Positions 1 to 8,872 of a DNA stretch of 64,000 nt are shown here, piece by piece; positions within the stretch are counted from its first letter, which is position 1, and each line of letters starts with the position of its first letter. The notes beneath the pieces are model-generated. The model was not told the origin of the DNA and ran no database searches. It was given only the letters and a program-made list of their open reading frames with translations. Made by a program: the position numbers and the translations under genes. The DNA is from Methanohalophilus sp. RSK (GTDB taxonomy: Archaea; Halobacteriota; Methanosarcinia; Methanosarcinales; Methanosarcinaceae), in assembly GCF_003722075.1 (NCBI RefSeq), contig NZ_RDSK01000001.1, forward strand, positions 248,001 through 312,000, written 5' to 3'.

Positions 1-1
1 T

Positions 2-217
2 GATCTCACTCCCAAAGGCCTTGCTGAGAGGAACATTGAAACCCTGCCTCCAACCCTCCTGGATGCGGCCAAACATCTGGAAAAGGATGATTTTCTCAGG
101 GATGCATTGGGAGAACATGTGCATGAGAACCTGCTGCGGATTGCCTATGCCGAGTGGGACGCCTACAAATTACAGGTGCATGACTGGGAAACCAAACGGT
201 ATCTCAATGCAGTATAA
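2..217 (+). CDS. glnA: Glutamine synthetase, C-terminal fragment
   Basis: Only the last 71 codons are inside the window; the gene enters from the left edge and stops with TAA. The reading frame gives the typical GlnA tail: a D-L-T opening, the L-P-x-x-L-x-x-A segment, a block with H-E-N-L, and an ending with W-D-x-Y, a V-H-D-W-E motif and Y-L. Glutamine synthetase makes glutamine from glutamate, ammonia and ATP in the cytoplasm. The catalytic barrel lies outside the window, so type and regulation cannot be judged. A different-frame ATG at 21 opens a longer-looking but meaningless frame. Confidence 0.87.
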   Translation, partial: DLTPKGLAERNIETLPPTLLDAAKHLEKDDFLRDALGEHVHENLLRIAYAEWDAYKLQVHDWETKRYLNAV

Positions 218-261
218 TATATAAGATAAATTAATATATTCATGATATCATAAAGCATATC

Positions 262-1533
262 ATGATCAAAAGGCTGCAGGATTTTGCCCGAAAAGATGAT
301 GCGGTCATAGAGGTATTCAGTGAAATACTGCTGATTGGCATCATTGTAATTGCAATCGCTGCAGCCGCTGCTTTTGTTTTATCTTCTCTTGACGAGCCCG
401 ATAATGTCAGGGTGGACATCGACCACTGGGTCGATAATGAAACCGACACTCTCTACTTCCGCCACAGCGGAGGGGAAACTGTTGATGTGGAAGACCTTGA
501 ACTTTTGGTCTATGTCAATGGCTCCTATGAAACCCTGAACTCTTCGCAGTTCAATTACGATTCGGATGAATGGGCTCTGGGGGATGTAATAGAGATTAAT
601 ACTTCTTCACAGTTTAATTACGATATCGACGACGATAATGTGCCTTCCAAACTTGTACACACCGCTTCCAGTCTGGTAATCTATGATGCATATGGTTCAA
701 TGGGGGATAGTGGGACTGGTGGTAATGGCGGAAGTGGAGATGATCCAAGTGCCGATTTTGCCTATTCTCCTCCAAATCCTACTACATATGAAACAGTTGA
801 TTTTACCAATCAATCTTCCGATACTGACGGAAACATTGTTGGATGGTCATGGGATTTTGGTGACGGGAATACTTCAACTGATCAAAATCCTTCCCATCAG
901 TACTCTTCTGAAGGAACTTATACAGCGACTCTTACGGTTACTGATAACGATGGTAATACAGGTAGTACTTCCAGCGTGGTAACTGTTACGGAATCACTAT
1001 TTGGTCAAGACCTCTTTTTCCAAAAACAAAATTATGGAGGATATATTCCGGAAGGAAACTACCTTGAATTAGTAGTAACTTCCGGGGCGAATCAAAACGA
1101 TTTGCAAATAAATGGACAACCCTATACAATAAACAAAAACAACATCATAAAATTTGTTATGAATGGTAACCAAGCATCAGGTGAAGCCGATATTGGGATA
1201 CAAGGAAATGATAGACAAATTACAATGTATGATTTCAATGTTGAATTTTATCGTAATGGTAATTTAATTGATACAGGACAAATTGATAATATAAATATAC
1301 ACAAAGCTGATATCATAGAATCTACATTATCATATTATTCCCCGCCAAATCTATCAGAGACACAGTTTGGGTCCGATGGAACTAATAATAATATTATTTC
1401 AGCTTGGCCCCACAACGATTCAGAAATTGTATTTTATAACATAACTCCTAATCAAGGTGAAATATTTAGATTTGAGTTTAACCCGACATATACTTTCATT
1501 AATGGATTTGATGCATATTATACTATGTTTTAA
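262..1533 (+). CDS. Type IV pilin-like secreted protein with PKD domain
   Basis: The 423-residue product begins with a short charged leader (R-K-D-D-A-V-I-E-V) followed by an uninterrupted hydrophobic helix at about residues 20-46, the layout of archaeal type III signal peptides cut by a PibD-like prepilin peptidase. A low-complexity Gly/Ser linker at about 148-163 leads into a PKD domain (about 165-250) with the W-D-F-G-D-G signature and a V-T-D-N-D-G strand. The last ~170 residues match no domain I recognise. That part is markedly richer in A/T and in Asn/Ile codons than the first half. Likely a pilin or surface adhesin; the exact partner is unknown. Confidence 0.8.
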   Translation: MIKRLQDFARKDDAVIEVFSEILLIGIIVIAIAAAAAFVLSSLDEPDNVRVDIDHWVDNETDTLYFRHSGGETVDVEDLELLVYVNGSYETLNSSQFNYDSDEWALGDVIEINTSSQFNYDIDDDNVPSKLVHTASSLVIYDAYGSMGDSGTGGNGGSGDDPSADFAYSPPNPTTYETVDFTNQSSDTDGNIVGWSWDFGDGNTSTDQNPSHQYSSEGTYTATLTVTDNDGNTGSTSSVVTVTESLFGQDLFFQKQNYGGYIPEGNYLELVVTSGANQNDLQINGQPYTINKNNIIKFVMNGNQASGEADIGIQGNDRQITMYDFNVEFYRNGNLIDTGQIDNINIHKADIIESTLSYYSPPNLSETQFGSDGTNNNIISAWPHNDSEIVFYNITPNQGEIFRFEFNPTYTFINGFDAYYTMF

Positions 1534-1611
1534 TATATTTTTAGATGTGGATTCAAACGATTTTCTCCATCACCCGTCACAATTATAATACCTGATTAAG
1601 AATCCCCAATC

Positions 1612-2175
1612 ATGACCGACATAATGCTGCTCTGGGACACTCCCATCCTTTTTGAAAAGCTGTTCAAGGAACACGGCTACGAATGCTTGCGGGTGGACGG
1701 CAACTCACTGGGCACTCCCTTTTTGCCGTCATCAAAGTGCCTGATGGTGCCCACCGGTTTTGCCAATCCGGCCTACACGAAGGTGGCGAAAGGTATTGAG
1801 AATAAGGGACGCAAGATAGCCGATTTTGTGAAAAAAGGCGGTGTACTTGTGGTATTCGGGGCCTGTATGCCGGAATATGAATATGATTGGCTGCCTTTTG
1901 AACTGTCTTATGTGGAAGAGCACATGCAATCCCCGCTGGAGGTTGTGGATGATTCTATGCCCTGTATTATTGGAGAGTCGCAGGAGCCGGTGGAATGCGA
2001 TGGTTACTTTTCACGGGCCGATGGGGAAGTGATTTTAAAAGATGAGCAAGGCCGGGCTGTGATGGTTAAGAAAGAGTTTGGTGAGGGGTTGATCATTGCC
2101 ACGACTGTCCATGAATTCCCGTCTGCGGATTTCCTGGGATGTGCGGTGGATCAGGGTAAGAATACCAGATTGTAA
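1612..2175 (+). CDS. Conserved hypothetical protein, class I amidotransferase-like fold
   Basis: The 187-residue protein has alternating strands and helices (start T-D-I-M-L-L-W-D-T, then V-L-V-V-F-G-A near residue 80). This resembles ThuA or class I glutamine amidotransferase-like proteins that report on a small cytoplasmic pocket. I see no clear Cys-His-Glu triad, so activity is not claimed. The stop abuts the stop of the opposite-strand gene at 2176 with no gap, so the two converge without an intergenic terminator. ATG at 1612 is preceded by an AT-rich stretch. Function unknown. Confidence 0.7.
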   Translation: MTDIMLLWDTPILFEKLFKEHGYECLRVDGNSLGTPFLPSSKCLMVPTGFANPAYTKVAKGIENKGRKIADFVKKGGVLVVFGACMPEYEYDWLPFELSYVEEHMQSPLEVVDDSMPCIIGESQEPVECDGYFSRADGEVILKDEQGRAVMVKKEFGEGLIIATTVHEFPSADFLGCAVDQGKNTRL

Positions 2176-2466
2176 TTACTGGTAGTTTCCCTGCCTCAAT
2201 TTCTCAATTTCTTCCTGTGCATCCTCCAGTTTGAGGACGAACAATCCCTTGCAGGGTTTGACGTACTGGAAATAAATGGAATTGCCTTTGACGCCTATGG
2301 GTATGGTCTTGCCCCCTTTGAGCATCACTCCTGCCAGGCTGTAGCCACCCGGGACGTGGTAGACCTCTTCACAGTTTTCGCGAATAAATTCCTCACTTTT
2401 CTTGACGGATGCGCCCTTTAGCAGGATCTCATAGGGAAGGTCACTGATACATGCCATGCTGATCAT
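2176..2466 (-). CDS. Conserved hypothetical protein, 96 aa, cotranscribed with purM
   Basis: A small soluble protein with no signal peptide or membrane segment. It has a Gly-rich turn (V-P-G-G-Y near 40), a K-G-G-K-T turn near 51 that is not a real P-loop, and a charged C-terminal helix. Its ATG overlaps the purM stop in an ATGA arrangement (2463-2466), so it is almost certainly translated from the purM message by coupling. I do not recognise the family; linkage to purine synthesis is by position only. Confidence 0.72.
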   Translation of the reverse strand: MISMACISDLPYEILLKGASVKKSEEFIRENCEEVYHVPGGYSLAGVMLKGGKTIPIGVKGNSIYFQYVKPCKGLFVLKLEDAQEEIEKLRQGNYQ

Positions 2467-3461
2467 TCAATAATCAGGTCTTTTACACGGATATTTTTTT
2501 CCGTAATCCTGCCCACAATTTTCCCGTCGACTATTTCTGCAACTTTTGTAGCCTCATGCGGTGGGACAATAAGCAGAAAGCCCATTCCCATATTGAAGGT
2601 GCGATACATCTCCAGTTCCTCTACATTGCCTTGTTTCTGGAGGAAACGGAATATCTCGGGCGGCTCGATGGGGTCTGTGAAATCAAATCCCAGTTCGCTG
2701 ACCCTGCGCAACTTCAGCAGTCCGCTGCCGGTAATGTGGGCCAGGCCATGTACCTCGCACTCACGGATTGCATCGAGCACTTCCATGTAAATCCGTGTGG
2801 GGGTCAGCAGTTCCTCGCCGATGGTGCGGGAGCTGTCATAGGGCAGAGGGTCATGATAGGAATATTCAGAATTCTCGATAATTTTTCTCACAAGGGTATA
2901 TCCATTGCTGTGAACTCCGCTGCTGGGTACTCCCACAAGCACGTCGCCTTCTGCGACCTTCTCTCCCGTAATAATTGCATCCTTGTCCACTTTTCCCAGG
3001 CATGTGCCTGCAAGATCGAACCCTTTTACGATTTCGGGAAGGGTTGCGGTCTCTCCGCCCAAAATGGACATCCGGGAGATCTCGGCTCCCTTTGCAAGCC
3101 CCTGGCCGATCTGGCGTGCGAATTCATCAGAGTGTTTTTCAATTGCCAGGTAATCCACAAAACTGACAGGTTCGGCACCAATGGCAATCAGGTCATTGAC
3201 ATTCATGGCAATACAGTCAATTCCCATGGTGTCCCATTTTTTCATCTCATTTGCAATCAGCACCTTGGAGCCCACGCCATCGGTGGCCATTGCCAGGGCA
3301 AAATCGCCAAAATCCATCAGGCCGGCGTAATGCCCGATGCGTGTCATAGGAGCTCCCAATCCTTCCCTGCTGTAGGTCATGCCTCCTGTGAGATTGCCTA
3401 TGGTGGATTCTTCCTGATGAATGTCAACTCCGGAATCGGCGTAGGTAAGTTTTTTGTCCAA
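2463..3461 (-). CDS. purM: Phosphoribosylformylglycinamidine cyclo-ligase (AIR synthetase)
   Basis: Closes the imidazole ring of FGAM to give AIR, with ATP, in purine synthesis. The 332-residue length is typical. Visible family marks are Y-A-D-S-G-V-D near the start, the D-F-A-L-A-M-A-T-D-G-V-G-S-K block (about 52-65), A-M-N-V-N-D-L-I-A-I-G-A, the I-L-G-G-E-T-A segment and S-S-G-V-H-S-N-G-Y. The start is TTG at 3461, five bases after a GAGGGAT ribosome-binding site; no better ATG exists. purC and purL lie far off at 37.7 and 41.1 kb, so the pathway is dispersed. Confidence 0.95.
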   Translation of the reverse strand: MDKKLTYADSGVDIHQEESTIGNLTGGMTYSREGLGAPMTRIGHYAGLMDFGDFALAMATDGVGSKVLIANEMKKWDTMGIDCIAMNVNDLIAIGAEPVSFVDYLAIEKHSDEFARQIGQGLAKGAEISRMSILGGETATLPEIVKGFDLAGTCLGKVDKDAIITGEKVAEGDVLVGVPSSGVHSNGYTLVRKIIENSEYSYHDPLPYDSSRTIGEELLTPTRIYMEVLDAIRECEVHGLAHITGSGLLKLRRVSELGFDFTDPIEPPEIFRFLQKQGNVEELEMYRTFNMGMGFLLIVPPHEATKVAEIVDGKIVGRITEKNIRVKDLIIE

Positions 3462-3476
3462 TTTTATCCCTCTGTT

Positions 3477-4871
3477 TTAATTTCCAAGTTCAAACTCATG
3501 GTTTAACAGGCGTACTGCCTCTTCGGCTTCATCGGAGCTGACAACGAATGAAATGTTGTGCTGGGAAGATCCCTGGCTGATCATGATAACATTTATTTTT
3601 TCCCTGCCCAGTGAGCTGAAGACCCTGCCTGCCACACCGGGTATACCATCCATGCCGGCACCTACAACCGCTACCACGCAGATATCCCGATCGCAGGCCA
3701 CTTCTCCTATTACATCCCGGTTCATCTCGGATTTCAGGGCAGCTACAGCATCTTCCAGATGAGCTTCATCCACAACGAATGACATGTTTGCTTCGGAGGA
3801 ACTCTGGCTTATCATTATAATGTTCACTCCAGCATTGGCGAGTGTGGAAAATACCCTGGCGGCTGTACCGATTGCACCCACCATTCCGGCGCCGGAGATG
3901 TTTATTGCGGCTACCGATCGTATCAGGGTCACAGCTTTTACCACATCCTTGCGCAGTCGCTGGTCTGAAACAATCAATGTTCCTTCAAATTCGGGATCAA
4001 ATGTATTTTTCACCCGCACGGGTATTCCATGCTTGATCGCAGGTTCAATTGTACGTGGATGGAGTACCTTTGCGCCGAAATAGGACAGTTCCATTGCTTC
4101 AATATAGGATATCTGGGGTATCGGACGTGCATCGGGGACAATTCGGGGGTCACTGGTCATTATGCCGTGAACTTCTTTCCATAACCAGATCTCATCAGCC
4201 TCTATAGCAGCCCCTATAATCGAAGCAGTGAAATCTGAGCCACTGCGTCCCAGCGTCGTAATGATTCCTTCTTCATTCTCTGCGATAAAACCGGTAACTA
4301 TAGGAACATGTGTTGCAACGACCCTTTTTAGGATGTTGCCAACATTTTCATAGGTTTTCTCGAAAGGTCTGGCACAACCATATTCACTGTTGGTTACAAT
4401 GCCTGCCTCTCCACCGGTAAATGAACAGGAATTAATTCCCTTACTTTGCACAGCTCCGCTAACAACAGGAACTGCAAGTCTTTCCCCATAGGAAGATATG
4501 TAATCGATGGAACGCGGGGAGAGTTCCCCCAGATAGCATATACCGATGAGTGCTTTTTCGAGTTCATCGATAAGAGCATCGATAGTGCGGATTGTTTCAT
4601 CGGCAATCCTAGCATCATCGATGGCAATCTCGATTGCATCATAGTGTTTTTTTGCAAGGTCTGCCATAAATTCCTTTACCCGGGAAACCTTGCCTTTATG
4701 GGACGCATCAATACCTATCTCCATCAGCCCATCGGTGACTCCACCAAGGGCCGAGGTCACTGCCACTATTTCGTGGCCCTGTTCCCTGTAGTCTTTCAGT
4801 AATTCTGCGACATAGCGAATCTTTTCCCCGTTCTCAATGGATGTCCCGCCGAATTTCATTACATATCTCAT
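3477..4871 (-). CDS. lysC: Aspartate kinase
   Basis: Phosphorylates aspartate, the first step to lysine, threonine and methionine. The N-terminus carries the K-F-G-G-T-S nucleotide-binding motif (about 6-11), later the G-R-S-G-S-D-F-T-A aspartate-binding segment (about 208-216), and W-K-E-V-H-G-I-M-T-S-D-P-R. Two ACT repeats end the protein, each with an I-M-I-S-Q-S/G-S-S core (about 354-361 and 431-438), which implies allosteric feedback by an end-product amino acid. Full length at 464 aa. It lies 15 bp upstream of purM on the same strand, so an operon with purM is likely. Confidence 0.95.
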   Translation of the reverse strand: MRYVMKFGGTSIENGEKIRYVAELLKDYREQGHEIVAVTSALGGVTDGLMEIGIDASHKGKVSRVKEFMADLAKKHYDAIEIAIDDARIADETIRTIDALIDELEKALIGICYLGELSPRSIDYISSYGERLAVPVVSGAVQSKGINSCSFTGGEAGIVTNSEYGCARPFEKTYENVGNILKRVVATHVPIVTGFIAENEEGIITTLGRSGSDFTASIIGAAIEADEIWLWKEVHGIMTSDPRIVPDARPIPQISYIEAMELSYFGAKVLHPRTIEPAIKHGIPVRVKNTFDPEFEGTLIVSDQRLRKDVVKAVTLIRSVAAINISGAGMVGAIGTAARVFSTLANAGVNIIMISQSSSEANMSFVVDEAHLEDAVAALKSEMNRDVIGEVACDRDICVVAVVGAGMDGIPGVAGRVFSSLGREKINVIMISQGSSQHNISFVVSSDEAEEAVRLLNHEFELGN

Positions 4872-4940
4872 ATTAGGATCACGTTATTGGATGATTTGTG
4901 AATTCTGGCTGTTATAGGGAAGAGGCGCATATAAATATTG

Positions 4941-6113
4941 TCACCTCTTCCTGCACCACATCCATGCTCCCAGAAGTATGAATATAGCAAAAAATGCGCC
5001 CGTTGCGGGAACTTTTTCCAGCGCAGTGGCAGTTTCGTTAATCTTATCGGCAGCATTTTCAGCAGCAGAGGTTACATTTTGTGCCTTTTCAATAATATCT
5101 TGTCCCTGCTCTCCATCCTCACTTTCTCCCGCCGTTTCCCCCACTTTTAATATGGCAGATTCAGTGACTATTGCCCCGTCGGAAGTAACTGCTTTTACTT
5201 CTATGTTGTATTCACCGGTGGATGATTCTCCGATGACTGCAGGATAGGTACCTTCACCCAGGTTCTGTCTTGTGTCAATAAGGTCTTCTTCCAGATACAC
5301 TTCCACAGTGTCTGCATCGCCATTTAGCGTGTAGTGTATGATTATTTGTTCATTCTCTGGATTCTCTGCTGGAACATCGATCTCGATTTGTATTCCTTCC
5401 CCTATGTCTGCATCGGTCCTCTGAGCCACGTTTTCCAGAAATACAACATCACGATCCTCACCTTCAAATATGCTTCCGACTTTTCCCATAAAAATTGTCA
5501 TTATCCGGTCGCCATTTGTACGGGTATAAGCAAAAACATCTCCCTCCTCCATAGTTTCCTCTTCTTCTACGATATTCCCGTTTTTCCTGAGTGTAATAGT
5601 AACGGTATTATCGTCAAGGTCGGAGGCTTCAATGGTGTAATCTTCTTTGAGATCCATCTCCGACCCGATATCCATGGAGACGGTTTTGTCCAACATCAAA
5701 TATTGATCCAGATCAATCTCCGGGTCACGATATTGTTTAATCAGGATTTCAGATGATGTTACCCCATCTTCTTCTTTGGTACCCTGCAGGCTGAAATTGA
5801 ATATCAGGTAGTCAGTTTCTTCATCGTCTTCTTCCTCTATTGTCCTCACGTACCTGAACGGATTATTCTTTTTGACAAAACCCTCCTCCACCTTTTCCCC
5901 ATCCAGGTAGAGCTTGAGCCAGAGTTCCCCATTGTCACTGTTCACATCGACAATGTCCGCTGTGTATCCCTGTTCCAATTCTATCTCATCTCCGATTGAA
6001 ACTGTGATTTCAGCATGCTGGATTTGTTCCTCCATTTCTTCTGCAGCACTGGCAAAACCACAGAAGAATGCGAATACACAAATGACGGCAATTGCAAAAC
6101 GTATATATTTCAT
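4941..6113 (-). CDS. S-layer-like secreted protein with C-terminal membrane anchor
   Basis: The 390-residue protein starts with a Sec signal peptide (hydrophobic 5-22, ending A-S-A) and ends with a P-A-T-G segment, a ~17-residue hydrophobic helix and a basic R-K-R tail. The middle contains two similar ~110-residue repeats opened by G-D-E-I-E-L-E and G-S-E-M-D-L-K, each with an N-G-x-x-V/E-E-E region, resembling methanogen S-layer domains. It is very acidic (Glu/Asp). The C-terminal tripartite layout is like archaeosortase (PGF-CTERM) sorting signals but with P-A-T-G instead of P-G-F. Probably a cell-envelope protein outside the membrane. Confidence 0.72.
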   Translation of the reverse strand: MKYIRFAIAVICVFAFFCGFASAAEEMEEQIQHAEITVSIGDEIELEQGYTADIVDVNSDNGELWLKLYLDGEKVEEGFVKKNNPFRYVRTIEEEDDEETDYLIFNFSLQGTKEEDGVTSSEILIKQYRDPEIDLDQYLMLDKTVSMDIGSEMDLKEDYTIEASDLDDNTVTITLRKNGNIVEEEETMEEGDVFAYTRTNGDRIMTIFMGKVGSIFEGEDRDVVFLENVAQRTDADIGEGIQIEIDVPAENPENEQIIIHYTLNGDADTVEVYLEEDLIDTRQNLGEGTYPAVIGESSTGEYNIEVKAVTSDGAIVTESAILKVGETAGESEDGEQGQDIIEKAQNVTSAAENAADKINETATALEKVPATGAFFAIFILLGAWMWCRKR

Positions 6114-6198
6114 TAGTCCTCACCCTCGTATGCTTATATTTTTAATTGGCTTATGGATAATTGGCAGTTTTGTATTTAAAAAGATGGCAGGTGTTTGT

Positions 6199-7383
6199 AT
6201 GAAACATATTGTATTAATCGGTGACGGAATGGCAGATTATCCTATTAAGGAACTTGGAGACAAAACTGTATTAGAAGCTGCGGATACTCCTCACATGGAC
6301 CGTATGGCACTGGGGGGAATAAATGGGCTGGCTACCAATGTTCCGGATGGGATGCCCGCAGGCAGTGATGTGGCTAATATGTCCATTCTGGGTTATGACC
6401 CTGCCAGGCATTATTCGGGACGTGCTCCCCTGGAAGCGGCAAGTATGGGAATTGAACTGGATAAAAACGATGTGGCTTTTCGTTGCAACCTGATAACAAT
6501 TGAAAATGGCAATATACTGGATCACAGTGGCGGTCATATTTCCACCGAAGAAGCAAGTCAACTCATGCAGGCAATTGAGGATGAACTGGGTGGCGACATC
6601 CATTTTTATCCGGGAATCAGCTATCGCCACCTTATGGTTGCCCAATTTGGTGCGGATGCTGTCTGTACTCCTCCTCATGATGTGGTTGAGAAACCAGCTT
6701 CAGACTATATGCCCAGGGGCGATTCAGCAGAAAAACTGGAAGAATTGATAAGAGCATCCTGGAAAATTCTTTCCGAGCATCCTGTGAATAAAAAACGCAT
6801 TGAAGAAGGAAAGAGACCTGCCAATTCCATATGGTTCTGGGGGCAGGGCTATGCTCCTTCGATGCCTTCTTTTGAAGAAATGTACGGGTTAAAAGCAGCT
6901 GTAATATCTGCAGTGGACCTTATCAAGGGCCTGGGTATCTGTGAAGGAATGGATGTAATTGAAGTTCCCGGAGCTACAGGATATCTTGATACAAATTATG
7001 TGGGTAAGGCAGAATATGCTCTTGAATCCCTGAAGGATCATGACATTGTTTTTGTCCATGTGGAAGCTCCGGATGAAGCAGGACATATGGGTAGTCTGGA
7101 AACCAAAATACAGGCAGTCGAGGATTTTGATTCTAAAGTTGTGGGGGCCATCCTTGAAGGAATAGATAAAATGTCTGAAGAGTGCAATGTGCTTGTCCTT
7201 CCCGACCATCCCACACCAATTGCAGTAAGAACCCATACGCCCGATCCGGTACCCTTTGTGATCTATCCGTCCTTCAATCAGGATGCCGATATTGTTAAAA
7301 ATTACTCAGAAGATGCAGCTACAGATGGTATTCTTTCAACTGTCAGGGGTTGTGATCTGATACATACCCTGCTTTCCCTTTGA
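6199..7383 (+). CDS. apgM: 2,3-bisphosphoglycerate-independent phosphoglycerate mutase, archaeal type
   Basis: Interconverts 3- and 2-phosphoglycerate without a 2,3-BPG cofactor. The 394-residue product belongs to the alkaline-phosphatase superfamily: I-G-D-G-M-A-D at the start, G-S-D-V-A-N-M-S with the nucleophile Ser (about 57), [16 protein letters not shown] (about 297-306) and L-P-D-H-P-T-P. The start at 6199 is preceded by CAGGTG at a good distance; an in-frame ATG at 6184 is possible, and a far longer upstream frame is antisense to the S-layer-like gene. Divergent from the gene at 4941-6113. Confidence 0.95.
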   Translation: MKHIVLIGDGMADYPIKELGDKTVLEAADTPHMDRMALGGINGLATNVPDGMPAGSDVANMSILGYDPARHYSGRAPLEAASMGIELDKNDVAFRCNLITIENGNILDHSGGHISTEEASQLMQAIEDELGGDIHFYPGISYRHLMVAQFGADAVCTPPHDVVEKPASDYMPRGDSAEKLEELIRASWKILSEHPVNKKRIEEGKRPANSIWFWGQGYAPSMPSFEEMYGLKAAVISAVDLIKGLGICEGMDVIEVPGATGYLDTNYVGKAEYALESLKDHDIVFVHVEAPDEAGHMGSLETKIQAVEDFDSKVVGAILEGIDKMSEECNVLVLPDHPTPIAVRTHTPDPVPFVIYPSFNQDADIVKNYSEDAATDGILSTVRGCDLIHTLLSL

Positions 7384-7425
7384 ATAACCACAATTTTTTT
7401 ATAGACGTACTAACACATAGTATGT

Positions 7426-7451
7426 CTGTTATTTCAAAACAGAAATAACAG
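7426..7451 (+). promoter_or_regulatory. Perfect 10-bp inverted repeat in hsp20 leader
   Basis: CTGTTATTTC and its exact complement GAAATAACAG are separated by six bases and finish at the first G of the GGAG ribosome-binding site (7451-7454). A TATA-like T-rich box lies near 7393-7403, so the repeat would start about at the transcription start and fold in the 5' leader. It may be an operator or an RNA hairpin that masks the ribosome site at low temperature (inference). Confidence 0.55.
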
Positions 7452-7463
7452 GAGTGGTATAAA

Positions 7464-7928
7464 ATGAAAAGAGGATTAATACGCAGGGGAAATTCACCTT
7501 CAGTAAGCAGATGGGATCCTTTCGATGAGATAAAACAGACACAGGATTACCTAAACGACCTTTTCAGGGAATTCTTACCCTCGGTACAGTGGAAGGGTGG
7601 TGAAACTCTGGCTCCTCTTGTGGATGTTCAGGAGAAGGATGATTCAGTAGTTGTTACCACGGATCTTCCTGGAGTCGATAAGAAGGATGTGGATATCCGT
7701 GTATCCGAGGGCATGATTGAGATCAGTGCAGCATGCAAAAAGGAAGAAGAGAAAGAGGAAGAAGGTTACTTCCAGAGAGAGCGCAGGTATTCAAGTTTCT
7801 CCAGGGCAGTCTCTTTGCCGGCTTCTGTGACAGAGGAAGGTGCCACGGCCAAACTTGAGGAAGGGGTGCTGACGGTCACATTACCAAAAACCCAAGAAGC
7901 TAAAAAACCCAAGATCCCAATCGAATAA
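7464..7928 (+). CDS. hsp20: Small heat-shock protein, Hsp20/alpha-crystallin family
   Basis: An ATP-independent holdase that binds unfolding proteins. The 154-residue protein has a variable N-terminus with W-D-P-F-D-E-I, an alpha-crystallin domain (about 48-140) opening with P-L-V-D-V-Q-E, the V-V-T-T-D-L-P-G-V segment, a F-S-R-A-V-S-L-P strand and the A-K-L-E-E-G-V-L-T-V-T-L-P signature. An I-P-I end supplies the I-x-I oligomer-docking tail. Preceded by GGAG at nine bases. Single-gene unit, bounded by its own leader hairpin and the terminator at 7949. Confidence 0.95.
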   Translation: MKRGLIRRGNSPSVSRWDPFDEIKQTQDYLNDLFREFLPSVQWKGGETLAPLVDVQEKDDSVVVTTDLPGVDKKDVDIRVSEGMIEISAACKKEEEKEEEGYFQRERRYSSFSRAVSLPASVTEEGATAKLEEGVLTVTLPKTQEAKKPKIPIE

Positions 7929-7948
7929 ATTAGTTAAATGTGATATTA

Positions 7949-7983
7949 CCTCTCTGCAGGTTGCAGGGAGGTTTCATTTTTTT
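7949..7983 (+). terminator. Hairpin plus T-tract after hsp20
   Basis: CCTC-T-CTGCA (7949-7958) pairs with TGCAG-G-GAGG (7962-7971) around a three-base loop, with one T-G wobble, and is followed by TTTCATTTTTTT. Placed 20 bases after the hsp20 stop, it fits a transcription terminator. Confidence 0.65.
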
Positions 7984-8116
7984 GCGGCATCAGTTATGTT
8001 TTGTCCTCATACTTTGCTCGGTGGGGGTAACTTTCATCATTGCCGCAGGTCAATATATAGGGCTAGTATTATTTATGAGCTGCTGTATTTTCCTGTGGAG
8101 TTGAAAAAAGGTGAGA

Positions 8117-8872
8117 ATGGAAGCCTTTACTATTGATGATATGCCCCTGGTAAAACCCGGTGACGACATTGCGGCTATGATATGTGAGCGTGCCGGGCTG
8201 GAAGCTGGCGATGTGCTGGTTATTGCTTCTACAATCATTGCAAAAGCCGAAAATGAACTGTTTTCTCTTGAAGATATTACGCCCTCTGCCCGGGCAATCG
8301 GGATTGGCAAAAGGGATGATAAAGACCCACGGCTTGTACAGGCGGTACTGGATAGGTGCAGTGAGTGTTTTGTCGAATCACCTGTAATGCTTGTGCAATC
8401 CGACAGGGCACATGTATGTATCAATGCGGGAGTGGATGATTCCAATGTCGAGAACGATTTACTTGCCGATCTCCCTCAGGATGCGGATGCCAGTGCCAGA
8501 AGTATAGGTCAGAGAGTTGAAGAGATTACAGGTTGCAGGGTTGCTGTTGTGGTAACCGATACCAATGGCAGGCCTTTCAGACTGGGTCAGACAGGGGTTG
8601 CAATAGGGTTGTACCATGCTACACCCATTTATTACTGGAGAGGTACAAAGGATCTTTTCGGCTATGAAATGCAGATCAGTGAGGAAGCGGTTGCCGATGA
8701 AGTGGCAGCTGCTGCAAATCTACTGATGGGTGAAGGGAGTGGAGGTAATCCGGTAGTTGTTGTACGGGGTACATCCCTGTTCACCGGGAAAGAAACATCT
8801 GCCCGCCAGCTGTACCGGCCGGACAATATGGATATTATTAAGAAGGCCTTACGCATTTTCAAGAAGTCTTGA
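8117..8872 (+). CDS. cofE: Coenzyme F420-0:L-glutamate ligase
   Basis: Adds gamma-linked glutamates to F420-0, using GTP, to build the methanogen hydride carrier F420. Family marks in the 251-residue product are V-K-P-G-D-D-I, V-I-A-S-T-I-I-A-K-A-E (about 36-46), V-V-V-T-D-T-N-G-R-P-F-R-L-G-Q-T (about 155-170), A-I-G and a D-E-V-A-A-A-A-N-L-L-M-G-E helix. Start uncertain: ATG 8117 is chosen, but GTG 8111 in the same frame (part of AAGGTGA) is possible. Its 3' end overlaps the convergent gene by 24 bp. Confidence 0.94.
   Translation: MEAFTIDDMPLVKPGDDIAAMICERAGLEAGDVLVIASTIIAKAENELFSLEDITPSARAIGIGKRDDKDPRLVQAVLDRCSECFVESPVMLVQSDRAHVCINAGVDDSNVENDLLADLPQDADASARSIGQRVEEITGCRVAVVVTDTNGRPFRLGQTGVAIGLYHATPIYYWRGTKDLFGYEMQISEEAVADEVAAAANLLMGEGSGGNPVVVVRGTSLFTGKETSARQLYRPDNMDIIKKALRIFKKS

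Noticed and set aside
2556-3506. 316-codon open frame antisense to purM
   Set aside because: purM on the other strand has full family motifs; this frame has no recognisable protein and is a shadow.
5914-6198. In-frame extension upstream of apgM
   Set aside because: The extra 95 codons lie antisense to the S-layer-like gene and the family begins at K-H-I-V-L-I-G-D-G; a ribosome site supports 6199.
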